A stretch of DNA of 64,000 bases from Euleptes europaea (lineage: Eukaryota; Chordata; Lepidosauria; Squamata; Sphaerodactylidae), in assembly GCF_029931775.1 (NCBI RefSeq), contig NC_079312.1, positions 115,938,872 through 116,002,871 of the forward strand. Reading direction: 5' to 3'. The translations under genes and the position numbers were made by a program. The notes under the pieces were generated by a model, which saw only the letters and a program-made list of their open reading frames with translations, ran no database searches and was not told the DNA's origin. Positions 43,140 to 54,599 of this stretch are shown in pieces (position 1 is the first letter of the stretch; each line of letters starts with the position of its first letter).

Positions 43140-44435
43140 TTATTACAAACAACTTACAGCCCATTCCTGGGGGGGGGGGGTTTGAGCTGGTGGCTGGAGG
43201 TGGCGCAGCCGAGCTGGCATCTTTAGGGCAGAGCTGTTGCAGCAGTGCAGGGAGGCCGGCATGAGCGCCCCAGCGCCAGCATCCATGCCAGTCTTGGCAG
43301 CACAAGTGGCACGGGCACCGCCGGAAGTGGCACAGGCACGGGCCCTTGCGGGCCTCCTATGCACTTTTGATGGGAATTAATACCCTTGTCAGAGGAAATG
43401 GATCGTTGAATATTAATGGTATGAGTGGTAGAAGCTAATTAAGGCTGCACACACACAATAAAGACTCGCAGTCTGTTCTCTTAGCAACGGTTTCTCAGTA
43501 GAGAACCAGGGAATGGGTTTGAGCCTGACCTGCACTCTTGGGATAAAAGCGCCACCTGTGGGTATTTCAGAGTGGCGGGGACAAAAATGTTTCACAGCAA
43601 GGGAGGGGTTGGAGTCGATCAGGGCTCTTTGGATTTTTAAATCGCTGCCTGTGGGGGTGCAGCTCAGGGCGGAGGGAGGTGGAAGGTGGGGTCACTTGGG
43701 TTGATCCTGGTAAGGCAAAAGAAAACAATTTCTCAGTGGAGAACCAGGGAATGGCTTTGAGCCGGACCTGCACTCTTGGGATTGAAACGCCACCTGTGGG
43801 TATTTCAGGGCGGCGGGGAGAAACGTTCCATAGTCCACAGCAAGGGAGGGGTTTGAGTCGATCCGGGCTCCTTGGATTATTAAATCGCTGGCTGTGGGGT
43901 GTGCAGCCCAGCGCGGAAGAAAGTTCAGGGATTCAAACTGAGCTACAATCACAGAAACAAGTGGCTTATATGGTATTATATGTAGCCACATCTTCACATA
44001 GTATGATCTAAAATACTATGGCGGTGGCTTCTTCTTTCTAAACAAAGAAGAAGCTCCTAATATGCAAATACTTTTACAACTGTCCTGTTTAACCAATAGC
44101 TAGTTGACACATACTGTAGGTCACATCACCTTTTGATCTGGTCAGCTTAGTTACAAACAATTTAACCTTTGACTGTCTGAAATACAATGAAACTCGCTAC
44201 CTAAGACCCAACAACTTTCAGCCTCACAGCTCAGAAATGGGCTGTAAAACTCTCAAATCAATGACCTAACTTGAGTTTCGTCCTCACTGTTAAAAAAAGA
44301 AGCAAACGGAAAAAATTGCCAAACAAAGGGGATGGTTGAAGGACTGTATTTGAAACCATAAATCATGATAGACTGGGGGGGGGGGAAACAATTCAGAAAG
44401 AATTTTTAAATTACTAAGAACACCAGTAATTATTT
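43140..44435. other. RETN-like 2 intron 1 sequence, no gene recognised
   Basis: Contains a GC-rich block (43180-43350) and a two-copy tandem repeat listed separately. No exon is recognised. Confidence 0.4.
43494..43925. repeat. Two-copy tandem repeat, ~238-bp period
   Basis: Both copies carry GAGAACCAGGGAATGG, CCTGCACTCTTGGGAT, CGCCACCTGTGGGTATTTCA and CAGCAAGGGAGGGGTT. Units start near 43494 and 43732. Confidence 0.85.
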
Positions 44436-44439
44436 TATG

Positions 44440-44590
44440 TACACAAGAAAAGTCCTGCTGGATCATACCAAAACTAGCTAGCCCGGCATCCTGTTTCTCA
44501 CAGTGGCCAACTAATAGCCCACAGGAAGTCTCCAGAGAGGGCAAGTAGGCAGTAACCTTCTCTGGTTGCTGCCCCTCCTGCTTATTCACA
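44440..44590 (+). repeat. Interspersed repeat (GCTGGATCA...CCAGCATC family)
   Basis: AAGTCCTGCTGGATCATACC, CCCGGCATCCTGTTTCTCAC, AGTGGCCAACTAATAGCCC. Related to 59585-59905. The class is not known to me. Confidence 0.6.
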
Positions 44591-45039
44591 GGCACATTAA
44601 AAAAGAATCCCTCATATTCCTGATTAAGATAACGTCTACCATATTCGTTTTTAAGAAATACTGGTGCATTTTAACTGCTGTAACACCAAAACATTGAATT
44701 TTGAATGTTAGACTTCTCCCAGAAGCAGCACATAAAAATTCTATTTTCTGCTGTAAAGGCCAGCAGGCGACTGTTGTCAAAATCTGAGCTAAGTAAATAG
44801 AGCAGTTGAGTAAATAATGGGGGAGATCCTCTCCCTCCCCATATATAAAGTCTTAATTTATGTGGTTTTTCTAAATACACTATCCAGCATGGCTGATGGC
44901 ATAGGATGATGTAGGAGCAAACAACAGCTACTTACTTCTTAATATGTCCACTAATTCCAACTATAGTATTCTGGTTGCCACCATCTAGCTGTTCCCTTGC
45001 TTAAAAAGTGTCCTGTTTGGTATCTGTTAGAACCCGTTT

Positions 45040-45318
45040 CTTCTGTATCGTGGCTGCTACTTTGTTAAACAAGCTCCCAAAGGAGATGAGGGTGGCACCG
45101 TCTTTAGAAGTTTTTAGTTTTAGAAGTTTCCCCCCCCCCAATAATGTTATTTTATTTGTGATAGTTTTTAATATGATTTAAGATGCAGGCATTTTCTGGG
45201 GGGGGGGCGGTTAATTGTGGTTACACCATATTTTATATGCTTTTATTTTTTTAACTGTAATCTGCCTTGAGCCAGGCAGAGTATAAATATTTTAAACTAT
45301 ATAAATAATAAATATAAA
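45040..45318 (+). mobile_element. L2-like LINE 3' end
   Basis: Ends in CTGTAATCTGCCTTGAGCCA followed by GTATAAATATT and an AATAAATAT tail. The first part reads a worn L2-type C-terminus. Confidence 0.6.
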
Positions 45319-45401
45319 TTTTTCTGTAACAAAGACAAAGTTTTTAAAACGTAAAGCTCAGATTTTGTACACAAAACCATTTTTGTGTTAGTGTATTGTA
45401 A

Positions 45402-45790
45402 TACACAAAGATGCCTTATACTGAGTCTACTTTTGGCCTATGAAGATTGGTATTGCCTACTCTGACTGGCACCTATTTGCCATTATCTCAGGTAAAGGTC
45501 TTTCATAAAGTGCCATCAGCTTGCAAGCTGACCCAGCAGGTTTTTCCTGGCAGAAGTGGTGTGCCATTGCCTTCCTCTGCATAGCGACCCTAGTATTCCT
45601 TTGTGGTCTCCCATCCAAATAGCAACCAGGGCTGACCCTGCTTAGCTTTCGAGATCTGACAAGATTAGGCTAGCCTGGGCCATCCAGGTCAGGACACTCA
45701 CTACCTGATACTTTTAACGTGAGATTCTGGGGACTGAACTTGAGACCTTATACATGCAAAACAAATACTCTTCATGATCCCTCCCTTCAT
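45402..45790 (-). repeat. SINE family A split by a 5S-derived SINE
   Basis: The family A 3' part lies at 45402-45508 and its 5' part, with reversed box-B-like sequence, at 45698-45785. Between them is the 5S-derived SINE at 45509-45697. This gives the order of insertion. Confidence 0.75.
45509..45697 (-). repeat. 5S rRNA-derived SINE
   Basis: On -: GATCTCGAAAGCTAAGCAGG, CTATTTGGATGGGAGACCAC, then GGCAATGGCACACC and a CAGGAAAAACC tail. Same class as 40005-40180. Confidence 0.8.
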
Positions 45791-46289
45791 GCATCCACAG
45801 GAGTGTGAATTTTCCCCCTGCTGTTTGTTTTTCTTCTTAAAATTTCCTCCCCATTTTCTTCTTCAGATGAAGAAGAAACGTTGAGTGTTTATAAGGGTAA
45901 TTCTATATTTGAAATCCTGAGGGGGAAGCACATTGAAGGGGTGGTTTTGAGCAGGAAAATGGTCAGCATTCCCTGATTATTCCCTTCCCGTACTACAAAA
46001 ATTCAAGGTGGCCACACATATACTCATGACCCAGGTCAGGATCTATGCATCACATTCTAAGAGTCATCTGCTTAGAGATTTCTTCCAAATGAGCCTGTCG
46101 AAGAAATGCAGTTGGTATAACTAGGGCTCCAGAGATCCTGCCTCTGCCGTTTGCAGTGTTCCAAAACAACAATAAAGTGCGCATGTTGCTTCTGCACTTT
46201 CAACATGCTCGCTCACTTATCCATTGCCTATGTTTCTTTTCTATCTGCTGTGAGGCAAAACCAAAGTCCTGCTATCTACAGCAGGGAGG

Positions 46290-46806
46290 AAAGGAAGGTT
46301 CAGAAATTTTGGATGGTCTCTTCCTAGCAATGGCTTATTTGAATTTGTTAATTCATGCCATCGTATTTCCTATTACTATGTATGGGTGTGAAAGCTGGAC
46401 AGTGAAGAACGCTGATAGGAAGAAAATAGATTCCTTTGAAATGTGGTGTTGGAGGAGAGTGTTATGGATACCGTGGACTGGCAAAAAACAAAAACAAATC
46501 AGTGGGTTATAGAACAAATTAAGCCTGAACTGACCCTAGAAGCTAAAATGACTAAACTGAGGCTATCGTATTTTGGTCACACCATGAGACAAGAGTCACT
46601 GGAAAAGACAGTCATGCTAGGAAAAGTTGAGGGCAGCAGGAAAAGAGGAACACCCAACAAGAGATGGATTGACTCAATAAAGGAAGCCACAGCCTTCAGT
46701 TTGCAAGATCTGAGCAAGGCTGTCAAAAATAGGACATTTTGGAGGACTTTCATTCATAGGGTCGCCATGAGTCGGAAGCGACTTGACGGCACTTAACACA
46801 CACATA
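46290..46806 (+). mobile_element. BovB (RTE) LINE C-terminal part
   Basis: Open stretches give MYGCESWTVKNADRKKI, FEMWCWRRVLWIPWTG, YFGHTMRQESLEKTVMLG and FWRTFIHRVAMSRKR, the classic BovB C-terminus, ending GACTTGACGGCACTTAACAC. One frame change separates the two open parts. The better preserved of the BovB copies here. Confidence 0.92.
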
Positions 46807-47066
46807 CAATTTGTATTTACAATTCAGCCAAGAGAAACTGGTGCTGATACTTCATGCGGTGTTCTCAAAAATCACCTCTATCAAGATACTATATTATAAT
46901 TGGCAATCAATTTAATTCATTAAAAACAAGTTATTGAGAGTTTTCAAAAACTTGACAGTTTGACAAGTTTCTGTTGGCAGTTTTTCTTGGAATATATGAC
47001 ACAGAATTCTGCGTCTCGTTATCCCCCCCCCCATTTCATTTATTTGTCTAACAAACACACACTTAC

Positions 47067-47100
47067 CTTCTAGAACCAGGAACTTCTTGGAGTTTCACTA
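47067..47100 (-). other. RETN-like 2 non-coding exon 1
   Basis: On -, CCAAGAAGTTCCTGGTTCTAG then AAG and the donor GTAAGT (GT at 47066-47065). Matches exon 1 of RETN-like 1 almost base for base over its last 20 bp. The 5' end is estimated. Confidence 0.72.
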
Positions 47101-47117
47101 ACTGAGCAAGCTGTCCC

Positions 47118-47126
47118 CTTTAAATA
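47118..47126 (-). promoter_or_regulatory. TATA-like box of RETN-like 2
   Basis: TATTTAAAG on -, about 25 bp before the exon-1 block. RETN-like 1 has TATATATAAAG at the same distance. Confidence 0.65.
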
Positions 47127-47830
47127 CAGTGGAGTTGCAACATTTCTCAACAGAAGGGTTTACCTTTTCAGAAAACATTAATCTCCTGTCCACAACCAGA
47201 CAATACCTGAAGCAATTCCTTACACAATGTTCTCATGAAATTTCCTGGTTTGCTTAATATTTATGATGCAAAACAAGCAAGCAAGAAAGATTCTGTATTT
47301 AACACTCGCAGATTTTAATAGTGATAGTGCAGGGCTTTCCCCAGGAAATAACAATTTTGTAAAAGAAACCCAAATTCTCAGTACAAACAATAAGACCTCT
47401 GTTCTTCAGTGCAATACAGCAACATATATTAATATGAACAGCTTCCTCCTCTCAGGCTCCAGGAAAGCAGATACTAAGTGCACAGTGTACCCAATATCGT
47501 TATTGTAACAGGGTGAGGACTGGATACAGGAAAGGTTCACACAGAGTTCTCAAAAAGGGTCAGAAGTGCACCCCAACGGGTGAATACGTGCATATTTTTC
47601 TCAGTATTACAGATGCATCATTCTGTGCCATGAACCCTCTTCATTGCACTTTTCAAGAACACATAAACCAATGACATAGATCAGAAGTCTGCATCCTTTT
47701 AAAACTATAGTTCCAAACTGTGTCAAAATTCAGTGCAAGAGATCAACACAGAGCCTGTATTAAAAAAAATCCAGCTGCATAACTAAAATTATAGAATTTA
47801 ATATTGCTGACAACTGGCATCTTGATTTCC
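47127..47830. other. Upstream region of RETN-like 2, no gene recognised
   Basis: No coding or repeat call. Any upstream control elements of the gene would lie here. Confidence 0.35.
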
Positions 47831-47831
47831 A

Positions 47832-48033
47832 CAGCCAGGTCCCTCTTTGCCACCAGTGGGAGGTTTTGGGGGCGGAGCCTGAGGAGGGCAGGATTTGGGG
47901 AGGTTTGGGACTTCAATGCCATAGAGTCCAATTGCCAAAGGCGACTATTTTCTCCAGGTGAACTGATCTCTATCGGCTGGAAATCAGTTGTAATAGCAGA
48001 TCTCCTGCTACTACCTGGAGGTCAGCAAACCTA
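47832..48033 (-). mobile_element. hAT-like MITE
   Basis: CAGCCAGGTCCCTCTTTGCC at the left, GGCGGAGCCTGAGGAGGG inside, GGAGGTCAGCAAACCTA at the right end; not interrupted. Confidence 0.82.
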
Positions 48034-48860
48034 CCAACACTGGTTGTTGTGAACCCTTCATTAGGGATTGGAACACACAATATCTCACAATGAGTAATAA
48101 ATATACTCAAGAGCACCCTGCACAATTGTTTTAGTGTACTAGCATACACTAACAGTCCATTTCTGAAGGAAGGGGCTTGTTAAGCTATGGCATCTCAGCC
48201 ATAAAAAAAAGAATTTAAAAGTGCAGTTAAATTTTAAAAAAAAACCGTGAAACTCGCCCATAGAGTTTCACAGGTCTGCACTAGCTATTTTACAGGCGTA
48301 ACTGGACGCCTGCAAAATGGTATGTTCCTGGGGCAAAAGGGCTGTGGAAACTGCTTAAAGGTAGCTCCGCCGCCAGGAAAACACCAGGAATGCCCCCCCC
48401 CCGGATGCCAGCAGGAGCACTCGCACCGGAAAAACGCTGCTGGAGAGGCAGCTCTGGCACAGGAGGCTCGCTCTGCCAAGTTGCTTCCTGGCGCAGGCGT
48501 AAATTGCCCTGTGCTGGCATCCATGCCACTCTGAACAGTCTAGAGTGGCACAGATGCTAGCATAGGGGTCACGCCAGCTGCTATGTGGCTCTGTCCCTTC
48601 AGGATTGCACGGTAAAAAAAGAAATCCTAAAAAGATCTACTCAGAATCCTACTTAGGTTTATTTGTTGGGGCTTACTCCCAGAGAAGTATTCTTAGGATT
48701 GCCCTGGTAGTCCCATAAATATCCTTTCCAACCACTCCCTTTACATATCGCTTATTTTAACATCTCACTTTCCCCTCCAACGTACCTTAACTATTAGCTT
48801 TGCTTTTTCAAAGAGCCATATTTGGTCCCATACTGAGACACATTTGGCTTTAGAACCACA
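48034..48860. other. No gene recognised
   Basis: Includes a GC-rich stretch (48350-48530) and a phrase TTGGGGCTTACTCCCAG common in reptile repeats, whose family I cannot name. Confidence 0.35.
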
Positions 48861-48861
48861 G

Positions 48862-49182
48862 AAGAAGAAAAGTTGGTTTTTATATGCCGACTTTCTCTAC
48901 CACTTAAGGAAGAATCAAACCATCTTACAATTTCCTTCCCTTCCTCTCCCCAAAACAGACACCTTGTGAGATAGGTGGGGCTGAGAAAGTTCACAGAGAA
49001 CTGTGACTAGCCCATGGTCACCCAGCTGACTTCATGTGTAGGAGTGGGAAACCAACCTGGTTCACCAGATTAGCATCTGACCCTCATATGGAGGAGTGGG
49101 GAATCGAACCCGGTTCTCCAGATTAGACTCCACCGTGCCTCCAACCACTACACCATGCTGCCACTACACCATGCTGGTTGCA
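48862..49182 (-). repeat. tRNA-derived SINE, family B
   Basis: Minus copy from GAAGAAGAAAAGTTGG to the head (read on -) AGCATGGTGTAGTGG, with a duplicated box-B region near 49060-49130 and a duplicated head. Confidence 0.83.
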
Positions 49183-49391
49183 GACTCTTGACACAGATGG
49201 TTGAACTGAAATTTTTTACCTTTTGTATAAATGAAACATGGGTTTTTGCTGGCTTATGCTGTATTATTAAATCTGAATTTGAATCTAACCAGATACTGTT
49301 TACACTCAAAGATTATATAAAGCGCTGCCAAATTAGTATCAACATTTTCAAGACGGGGAAATGTGGGGCCTATGATGTCTGAAAGAAGGAA

Positions 49392-49440
49392 GAATAATAA
49401 TTAAGAGACCTAACTTTAGGTTGCCAACCTCCAGGTAATA
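49392..49440. repeat. 49-bp target site duplication, left copy
   Basis: Identical over 49 bp to 52795-52843. It ends inside a hAT-like MITE (TTGCCAACCTCCAGGTAATA), so the duplicate carries the MITE's first ~25 bp. Confidence 0.93.
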
Positions 49441-49836
49441 CTAAATAATTGATACGTGTGCTGAATAACCTCAGTTCAAACTAATAAGTAGCACCAGCTC
49501 TAAATTTTGATAAGTCAAGAAACACAAATTAACACCACTATCCATGTTATAATGCCAGGTATGAGACTTCCTAATATATGTAAACATGAAATAATCAATC
49601 AAACAATAAATGGTTACATCACCAAGTTCATTTCATAGCATAATAATAGACTGGGTTAACTGCACCCAGGTCTAAATCCAACCAAAGTAATAAAGACAAT
49701 AGTCTAGAATGCTAAATGCAAAAGTAAAATAACAGTCCAAACACCAAGTCCAGGTCCAAAGTCCAAAGTCCAAAGGTCCAATAATCCAATAGTCCACGAT
49801 AGTAATTTCTGTCCTTTAGGAATAATTATTCATTCT

Positions 49837-49895
49837 ATCAAAACGCCACCTCCGGATTTGTGTACGTTTCGCCAAACAATGCTTCTTCAGTTGAT
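49837..49895 (-). ncRNA. Hammerhead-like motif in the PLE terminal region
   Basis: On -: AUCAA, CUGAAGA (49890-49884), a weak stem II (GC/GC), GAA, then ACG pairing with CGU about 20 bases on, a U at the cleavage position, and UUGAU pairing back to AUCAA. All strands of a type I hammerhead core are in order, but stem II is short and has an extra A. Activity is doubtful. Confidence 0.4.
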
Positions 49896-50256
49896 TTTCT
49901 TTCAATCAGAAGGGTCCATAGACCTCTGAAAAATAAATTTATACACCAAATACCTAGAATTCTGTTATCAAGCAACAATCCCATAATAATGTTCCATACA
50001 TACCGGTGACCAGCTGACTCTAACTGAGGGCTGGTATCTGCTGACATGAGAGTCGGCTTAAAATATGCCCCATGCAGCTGTGACTCATTAGATGTGAGAA
50101 GGAAAGCTCATTCTTAAAGTGAACCTTCAAAGGAAGCAAGAAAGGTCAAAGTCATTGTTCAAACCCATAGGGGCCAACGTTTTAAATAAAAATATGAGTC
50201 GTGTTTCATGTCTGTGCAGTATTTTAGGAACATCCTCCAACTGATATCTACGTGGC

Positions 50257-50457
50257 TTATATTGCCAAAGAGCAAAAAAAGACAGTGAGCGGTGAGCTGG
50301 TGAGCGGCGCCTCCAGGGTCCTAGAGCGTATCCTGGCTTTATGTTTGCCAATCCGTAGTTTTAATTCACGGCTTGTGGACCCAATGTACATCAAAAAACA
50401 CGGGCAAATAATTGCGTACACCACGTTTTTGGATGCACAATTCGTGAAATGTTGCAA
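50257..50457 (-). pseudogene. PLE GIY-YIG endonuclease domain
   Basis: VVYAIICPC and MYIGSTSRELKLR give the GIY-YIG-type pair (here YAI...YIG) with the CPC finger typical of Penelope, then RIGKHKARIR. It nicks the target for insertion. It is out of frame with the reverse transcriptase. Confidence 0.85.
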
Positions 50458-50507
50458 TGTGTATTTGAAATTCGAGCACGATGAACTTACTTCTTTGATC
50501 GGGAGGC

Positions 50508-52097
50508 TTAAAGGGCAAAAGGCGCATGCGCCACACTTAAAATGCCCGGATGGTAAAGTGCCTTCTTGTTTAAATGATCTGTTTTTACCAAGAAGTTACG
50601 TATTGATTTGGTTCTTCTAAGTCCAAAGATAGGTGGTATCGAGCATCCTGGTATATTTTCCAAAATGTGCCAATGTTTACGTACAATTTTTTGCACTTCA
50701 CAAGAGAGGTGATTAAATTCTAGAGAAGCCTGTACCCTTGAAGGTTTCGTGCCGTCTTCCTTGCAGGGTCGGAGTAAGGTATCCCGATCCTTAAGAGCCA
50801 CCCTCTTGATAGCATCAGAAATGATAGATTGATCATAACCTCTATCTAAGAGATTCCTATTGAAAGTCCGAACGGCCGCTAAATAATCATTCTGAAAGGT
50901 GGAGTTCCGTCTCAGTCTCAATAATTGACTGTAAGGTAAGTTTCGCCGAAGATGTAATGGGTGATTAGATGTAAAGTGGAGACCAGCTCCTACATCAGTT
51001 GGTTTCTGATAGGGTTTTACCGCCACCCGGTTCTCCTCGGTCCTAATGACCTCCACATCTAAAAACGGAATGACAGATCTATTCGTTTGTCCTGTAAATT
51101 TCAGATTCAAATTCAATGAGTTGAGCCATTGCAAAAACGGCTCATATGATGAAGCAGACTTAAGAATGTAGAACAAATCATCAATATAACGAAAATAAAC
51201 CACCACATGATCTTGAAACATGGGATCCAACATAAGGGAATCATTCTCAAATGCTATCATGTAAACATTAGCCACAGACGGGGCACAAGCCGCGCCCATG
51301 GTGACACCCTGTGTCTGCAAGAAAAAGGAATCCTGGTACCTGAAAAAACTATTTTCAAAAATAATATCCACTAAACATAAGAGGAAATGTGTTGGAATGG
51401 AACAATCTCGTCTAGAATCCAGTAGTTTTTCAATGATGAAACAGACTTCTTGTAAAGGAATATTCGTGTACAAAGACGCTACGTCAAACGTTGCAAATAT
51501 GGCTTCAGATGGAATATGCAAACCTTCTATTTTCCCTATGAAGTCCCGAGTATCCTTAATATAAGAACTAGTGCATTTGGTAAAAGGTTGCAGAAAAAAA
51601 TCCACAAACCGTGATATGGGTTCTATTAGGCTCCCTATTGCAGAGATTATAGGATGTCCGGGTGGGTCTACCAGAGTCTTATGTATCTTAGGTAGTGAAT
51701 AAAAAATAGGAACCCTAGGAAATTTTACCATTAAGTATTCGGCTGTTTTTTGATCAATGTAATTCAATGACACGCCTTCAAAGACGACTGTTCGAATAAG
51801 CTGCATTGCCTTCATGGTGGGGTCAGAAGGTAAAGGTTGATAAAATTGCTCATTTCTCAACTGCCTTCTATTTTCAAGATCATAGGCAGAGGAATCAAGA
51901 AACACAATGGCTCCTCCTTTATCTGCAGGTAAACAAACGATGGAGGAATCTGATGCTATGTCTTGTATAATTTTTAAGTCAGAAGGAAAGATGTTAGGAT
52001 AGTTATTCTGCCATCTCCTATGCTTTTCCAATTTCCCTAAATCTCTAAGCACCAACATTTGAAAGGTATTAACTTGAAATCCCGGGTTTTTTGGCAC
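50508..52097 (-). pseudogene. PLE reverse transcriptase
   Basis: 529 uninterrupted residues. Landmarks are SSIVCLPADKGGAIV, FYSLPKIHK, GHPIISAIGS, FATFDVASLYTNIP (first catalytic Asp), VTMGAACAPSVANVYM and YFRYIDDLFYIL (YIDD catalytic pair), then GAGLHFTSNHP. These are diagnostic for Penelope/Poseidon-type polymerases. The active-site Asp residues are intact; the missing link is to the flanking domains. Confidence 0.93.
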
Positions 52098-52242
52098 AAA
52101 CGTAGACTTCGAACAAAAAGAACTGTAAGCCGACCTCGGTCTATCTTAACCTTTAAAAAATTCCCTAAGCTTGATATCGCGAAACAACTTGAATAGATCT
52201 ACACGTGTTTGAAAGCCCGAATACTTGGGAGTCCGGACAAAA

Positions 52243-52749
52243 CTAAGACCCAGATTCAAAACTCTGGTCTCCTCGGGAGAAAAGACCCGAGAAGAAAAGT
52301 TGACTATAGGGCTTGGTTGGGTGGTCTCCGAGGTGCCCGCGGTCTGCACTGTGGTGTTGGGGCATAGGAAAAATCCCGGCGGTTGGGCTGGAGATAATAG
52401 GAGGAACTAAAAGATCCTCCGCTAGAAATGCTGGAACCACCTCCTTCAACTGAAGAATCTTCTGTATCCGTATTTCTATCTGCCCCTCTCCTGTTCTTAA
52501 AAGATGTCCATCTTTATTGAGCCAAAAATAAACCCGATCCCGGGCGTAATCATCCTTTTCTCTCTGAAACTTGCGTGCCTTATAGGCTTCTATGTCTGCC
52601 CCATACTTAAGTAGGTCATTCTCAAGTTGTTTCAATTGTGCCTCAAACGTCTCATCTGGAACTGAGGACTTAATGTCATTCTTAAATTTTCCAGCTTCCT
52701 CATGAGCTGCTTCCGCTTCCCTCAGGGATCTTTCTATGATCAACATCAT
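52243..52749 (-). pseudogene. PLE N-terminal coding stretch
   Basis: 168 residues, Glu/Lys-rich and helical at first (LREAEAAHEEAGKF, QLKQLENDLLKYG), with FWLNKDGHLLRTGEGQI after. The function is not known. A further piece in another frame follows to 52146 (VDLFKLFRDIKLREFF), typical of the lead-in to PLE polymerases. Confidence 0.7.
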
Positions 52750-52794
52750 GAGGTCATAGGAACATTTATTTAAAATGGCCGTCCACTTCTCATT

Positions 52795-52843
52795 GAATAA
52801 TAATTAAGAGACCTAACTTTAGGTTGCCAACCTCCAGGTAATA
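52795..52843. repeat. 49-bp target site duplication, right copy
   Basis: Exact copy of 49392-49440. Confidence 0.93.
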
Positions 52844-53027
52844 GCAGAAGATCTCCTGCTATTACAACTGATCTCCAGCCGATAGAGATCAGTTCACCTG
52901 GAGAAAATGGCTGCTTTGGCGATTGGACTCTATGGCACTGAAGTTCCTCCCCTCCCCAAACCCTGCCCTCCTCAGGCTCCGCCCCCAAAACCTCCTGCCG
53001 ATAGCAAAGAGGGACCTGGCAACCCTA
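52820..53027 (+). mobile_element. hAT-like MITE that received the PLE
   Basis: TAGGTTGCCAACCTCC to TGGCAACCCTA. The PLE entered after GGTAATA near its left end; flanks CCTAACTT and CCTACCAT match at 6 of 8. Confidence 0.88.
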
Positions 53028-54339
53028 CCTACCATCCTCTAGAAATCCCAGCAGCAGCAGCTGCATTTTGTAAAAAAAGGGGGGGAGGTGTCCCAATCCC
53101 CAAGCCAAAAGTGCCGAGGAAACAGGCGTTACATCAGCCTACTTCTGTCACAAAGCAAGCCTGACAATTTTTGCAAAAAAAAATCTATTTGCTTTGTTGC
53201 AGCAATATACTCAAGGTTGCATCCTTGAGAAAGCTAATGTATGAATTAATGGTTTTATGCCCAGAATTAAATCTTACAGTATGAAGAATGAACAGATCAC
53301 AGGTTTGCCACAATTATTTCTATGGGAAATTCATTCTAAGCTCAGAGGCGTTTATAATCATGCCTTCAGAGGGAACAAATTCAATGGTTTTGATAGATTA
53401 ATGTGAGCTTCACATAAATGAGCCTATGTAGGGTAGCCACACCCAAAACATCTCAGATGGGAACTACAAAACTGTCTAATTTTTCTGAAAGCACTTTGGT
53501 GAGAATCTCAGAAATTGTATTTTATCTTTTAAATTTAAGACAGTAGGATAAAGGATGATACGGACATTTTTCTGGTTCTGAATTCATTGAGTTGGGCAAG
53601 TATTTTTGTATCATCGTGATTCTTTTATGTTTAATAATACCAAGAGTGATTGGATGGATTTTAAATTTTAAAAATCTTAATTGGTAACATGAGTGCTCTT
53701 TGGCTGAGATACAAGGTTTTCACTTGACACCTGGAATAAATAAACTTCTGGCTCCTCTTTAGTCAAAGGACTAATAATCTGCAGTGATGGTTACAAGAAG
53801 AGAACAATAATCTCAGTATAGTCTTGTGGTTTGGAGGATAATGTGTTGCTTTGGAACTGACAGAGAGACTCTTGGGGACAAGTTTAAAAGACTCTGCATC
53901 ACCTCAGATACGCCAAATAGCAAAGACATGTTAGTACACCCGCTACACTGACACAGAAAGAAGAGAGGCTGTGGCAGGGTAGGAGATAGTCAGCTTCCTA
54001 AGCCATTCCAGTAGTGAATCCTCCCACAACGTCTCTGAAATGCTATGCCACCAAAAATCATGGTGTATCCCACCAGCACCCATGTAAATAAGGGAAACAA
54101 ACAACCCCTAGCACCTGCCCTGCCCCTGGGGACACCCCAAAGCAGCACATGATGCTGACTAAGGGAGCTGTTCCACCACAGCAGCCCCTTGGCAGCCATC
54201 TCCCCTCACAGCCCCCTCAGCACCACAGAAACCCAGAACTATACACACACACTCCAGATGCTAAGCTGCATGGGACAGGAATACATCACTCAGGCCCATG
54301 CAACTGGGGCTTAATATCTTGCACCATGGTGGTGGAACT
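53028..54339. other. No gene recognised
   Basis: About 1.3 kb of unique-looking sequence without named repeats. No exon could be supported. Confidence 0.4.
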
Positions 54340-54599
54340 TGTTAGGTCCACGTGGGGAGGACACACGAGGTCGAGACGGAGTTCCAACACAACGCGTTTA
54401 TTGAAGTACAGAACAGAACTGGAGAACTTGGTGCAAACGGCCCTGCTTATATGCTCCCTTGGCCGCCCACAGCCACTCCCCCCTGATGGCACGTGCCGGC
54501 TTAGGGCCAATAGCGCATTCAGGGCTTAGGATCCTTCGTCCAGGACTCAAGCTCCTAAGTGTCCCCCTGCATATCGCCTAACTATATACATACATAACA
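54340..54599 (-). repeat. 3' LTR of the Gypsy element
   Basis: 260 bp, TGTTA...TAACA ends, next to a purine tract on - (GGAGGGAGGGG) that serves as plus-strand primer. A poly(A)-type signal is not obvious. No second LTR is in the window. Confidence 0.82.

Larger units (their letters stand above)
49441..52794 (-). mobile_element. Penelope-like element (PLE), nearly full length
   Basis: A 3354-bp insert between perfect 49-bp direct repeats. On - it holds, in order, a charged coiled-coil-like N-terminal stretch (from about 52750), a PLE reverse transcriptase (52097-50508), a GIY-YIG endonuclease end (about 50457-50257), then about 800 bp of non-coding terminal sequence with a hammerhead-like motif. 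PLEs prime reverse transcription at target nicks made by GIY-YIG and are neither LTR nor LINE elements. The coding region is split into at least three frames, so it is unlikely to be active. The perfect duplication suggests a fairly recent insertion. Confidence 0.92.
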
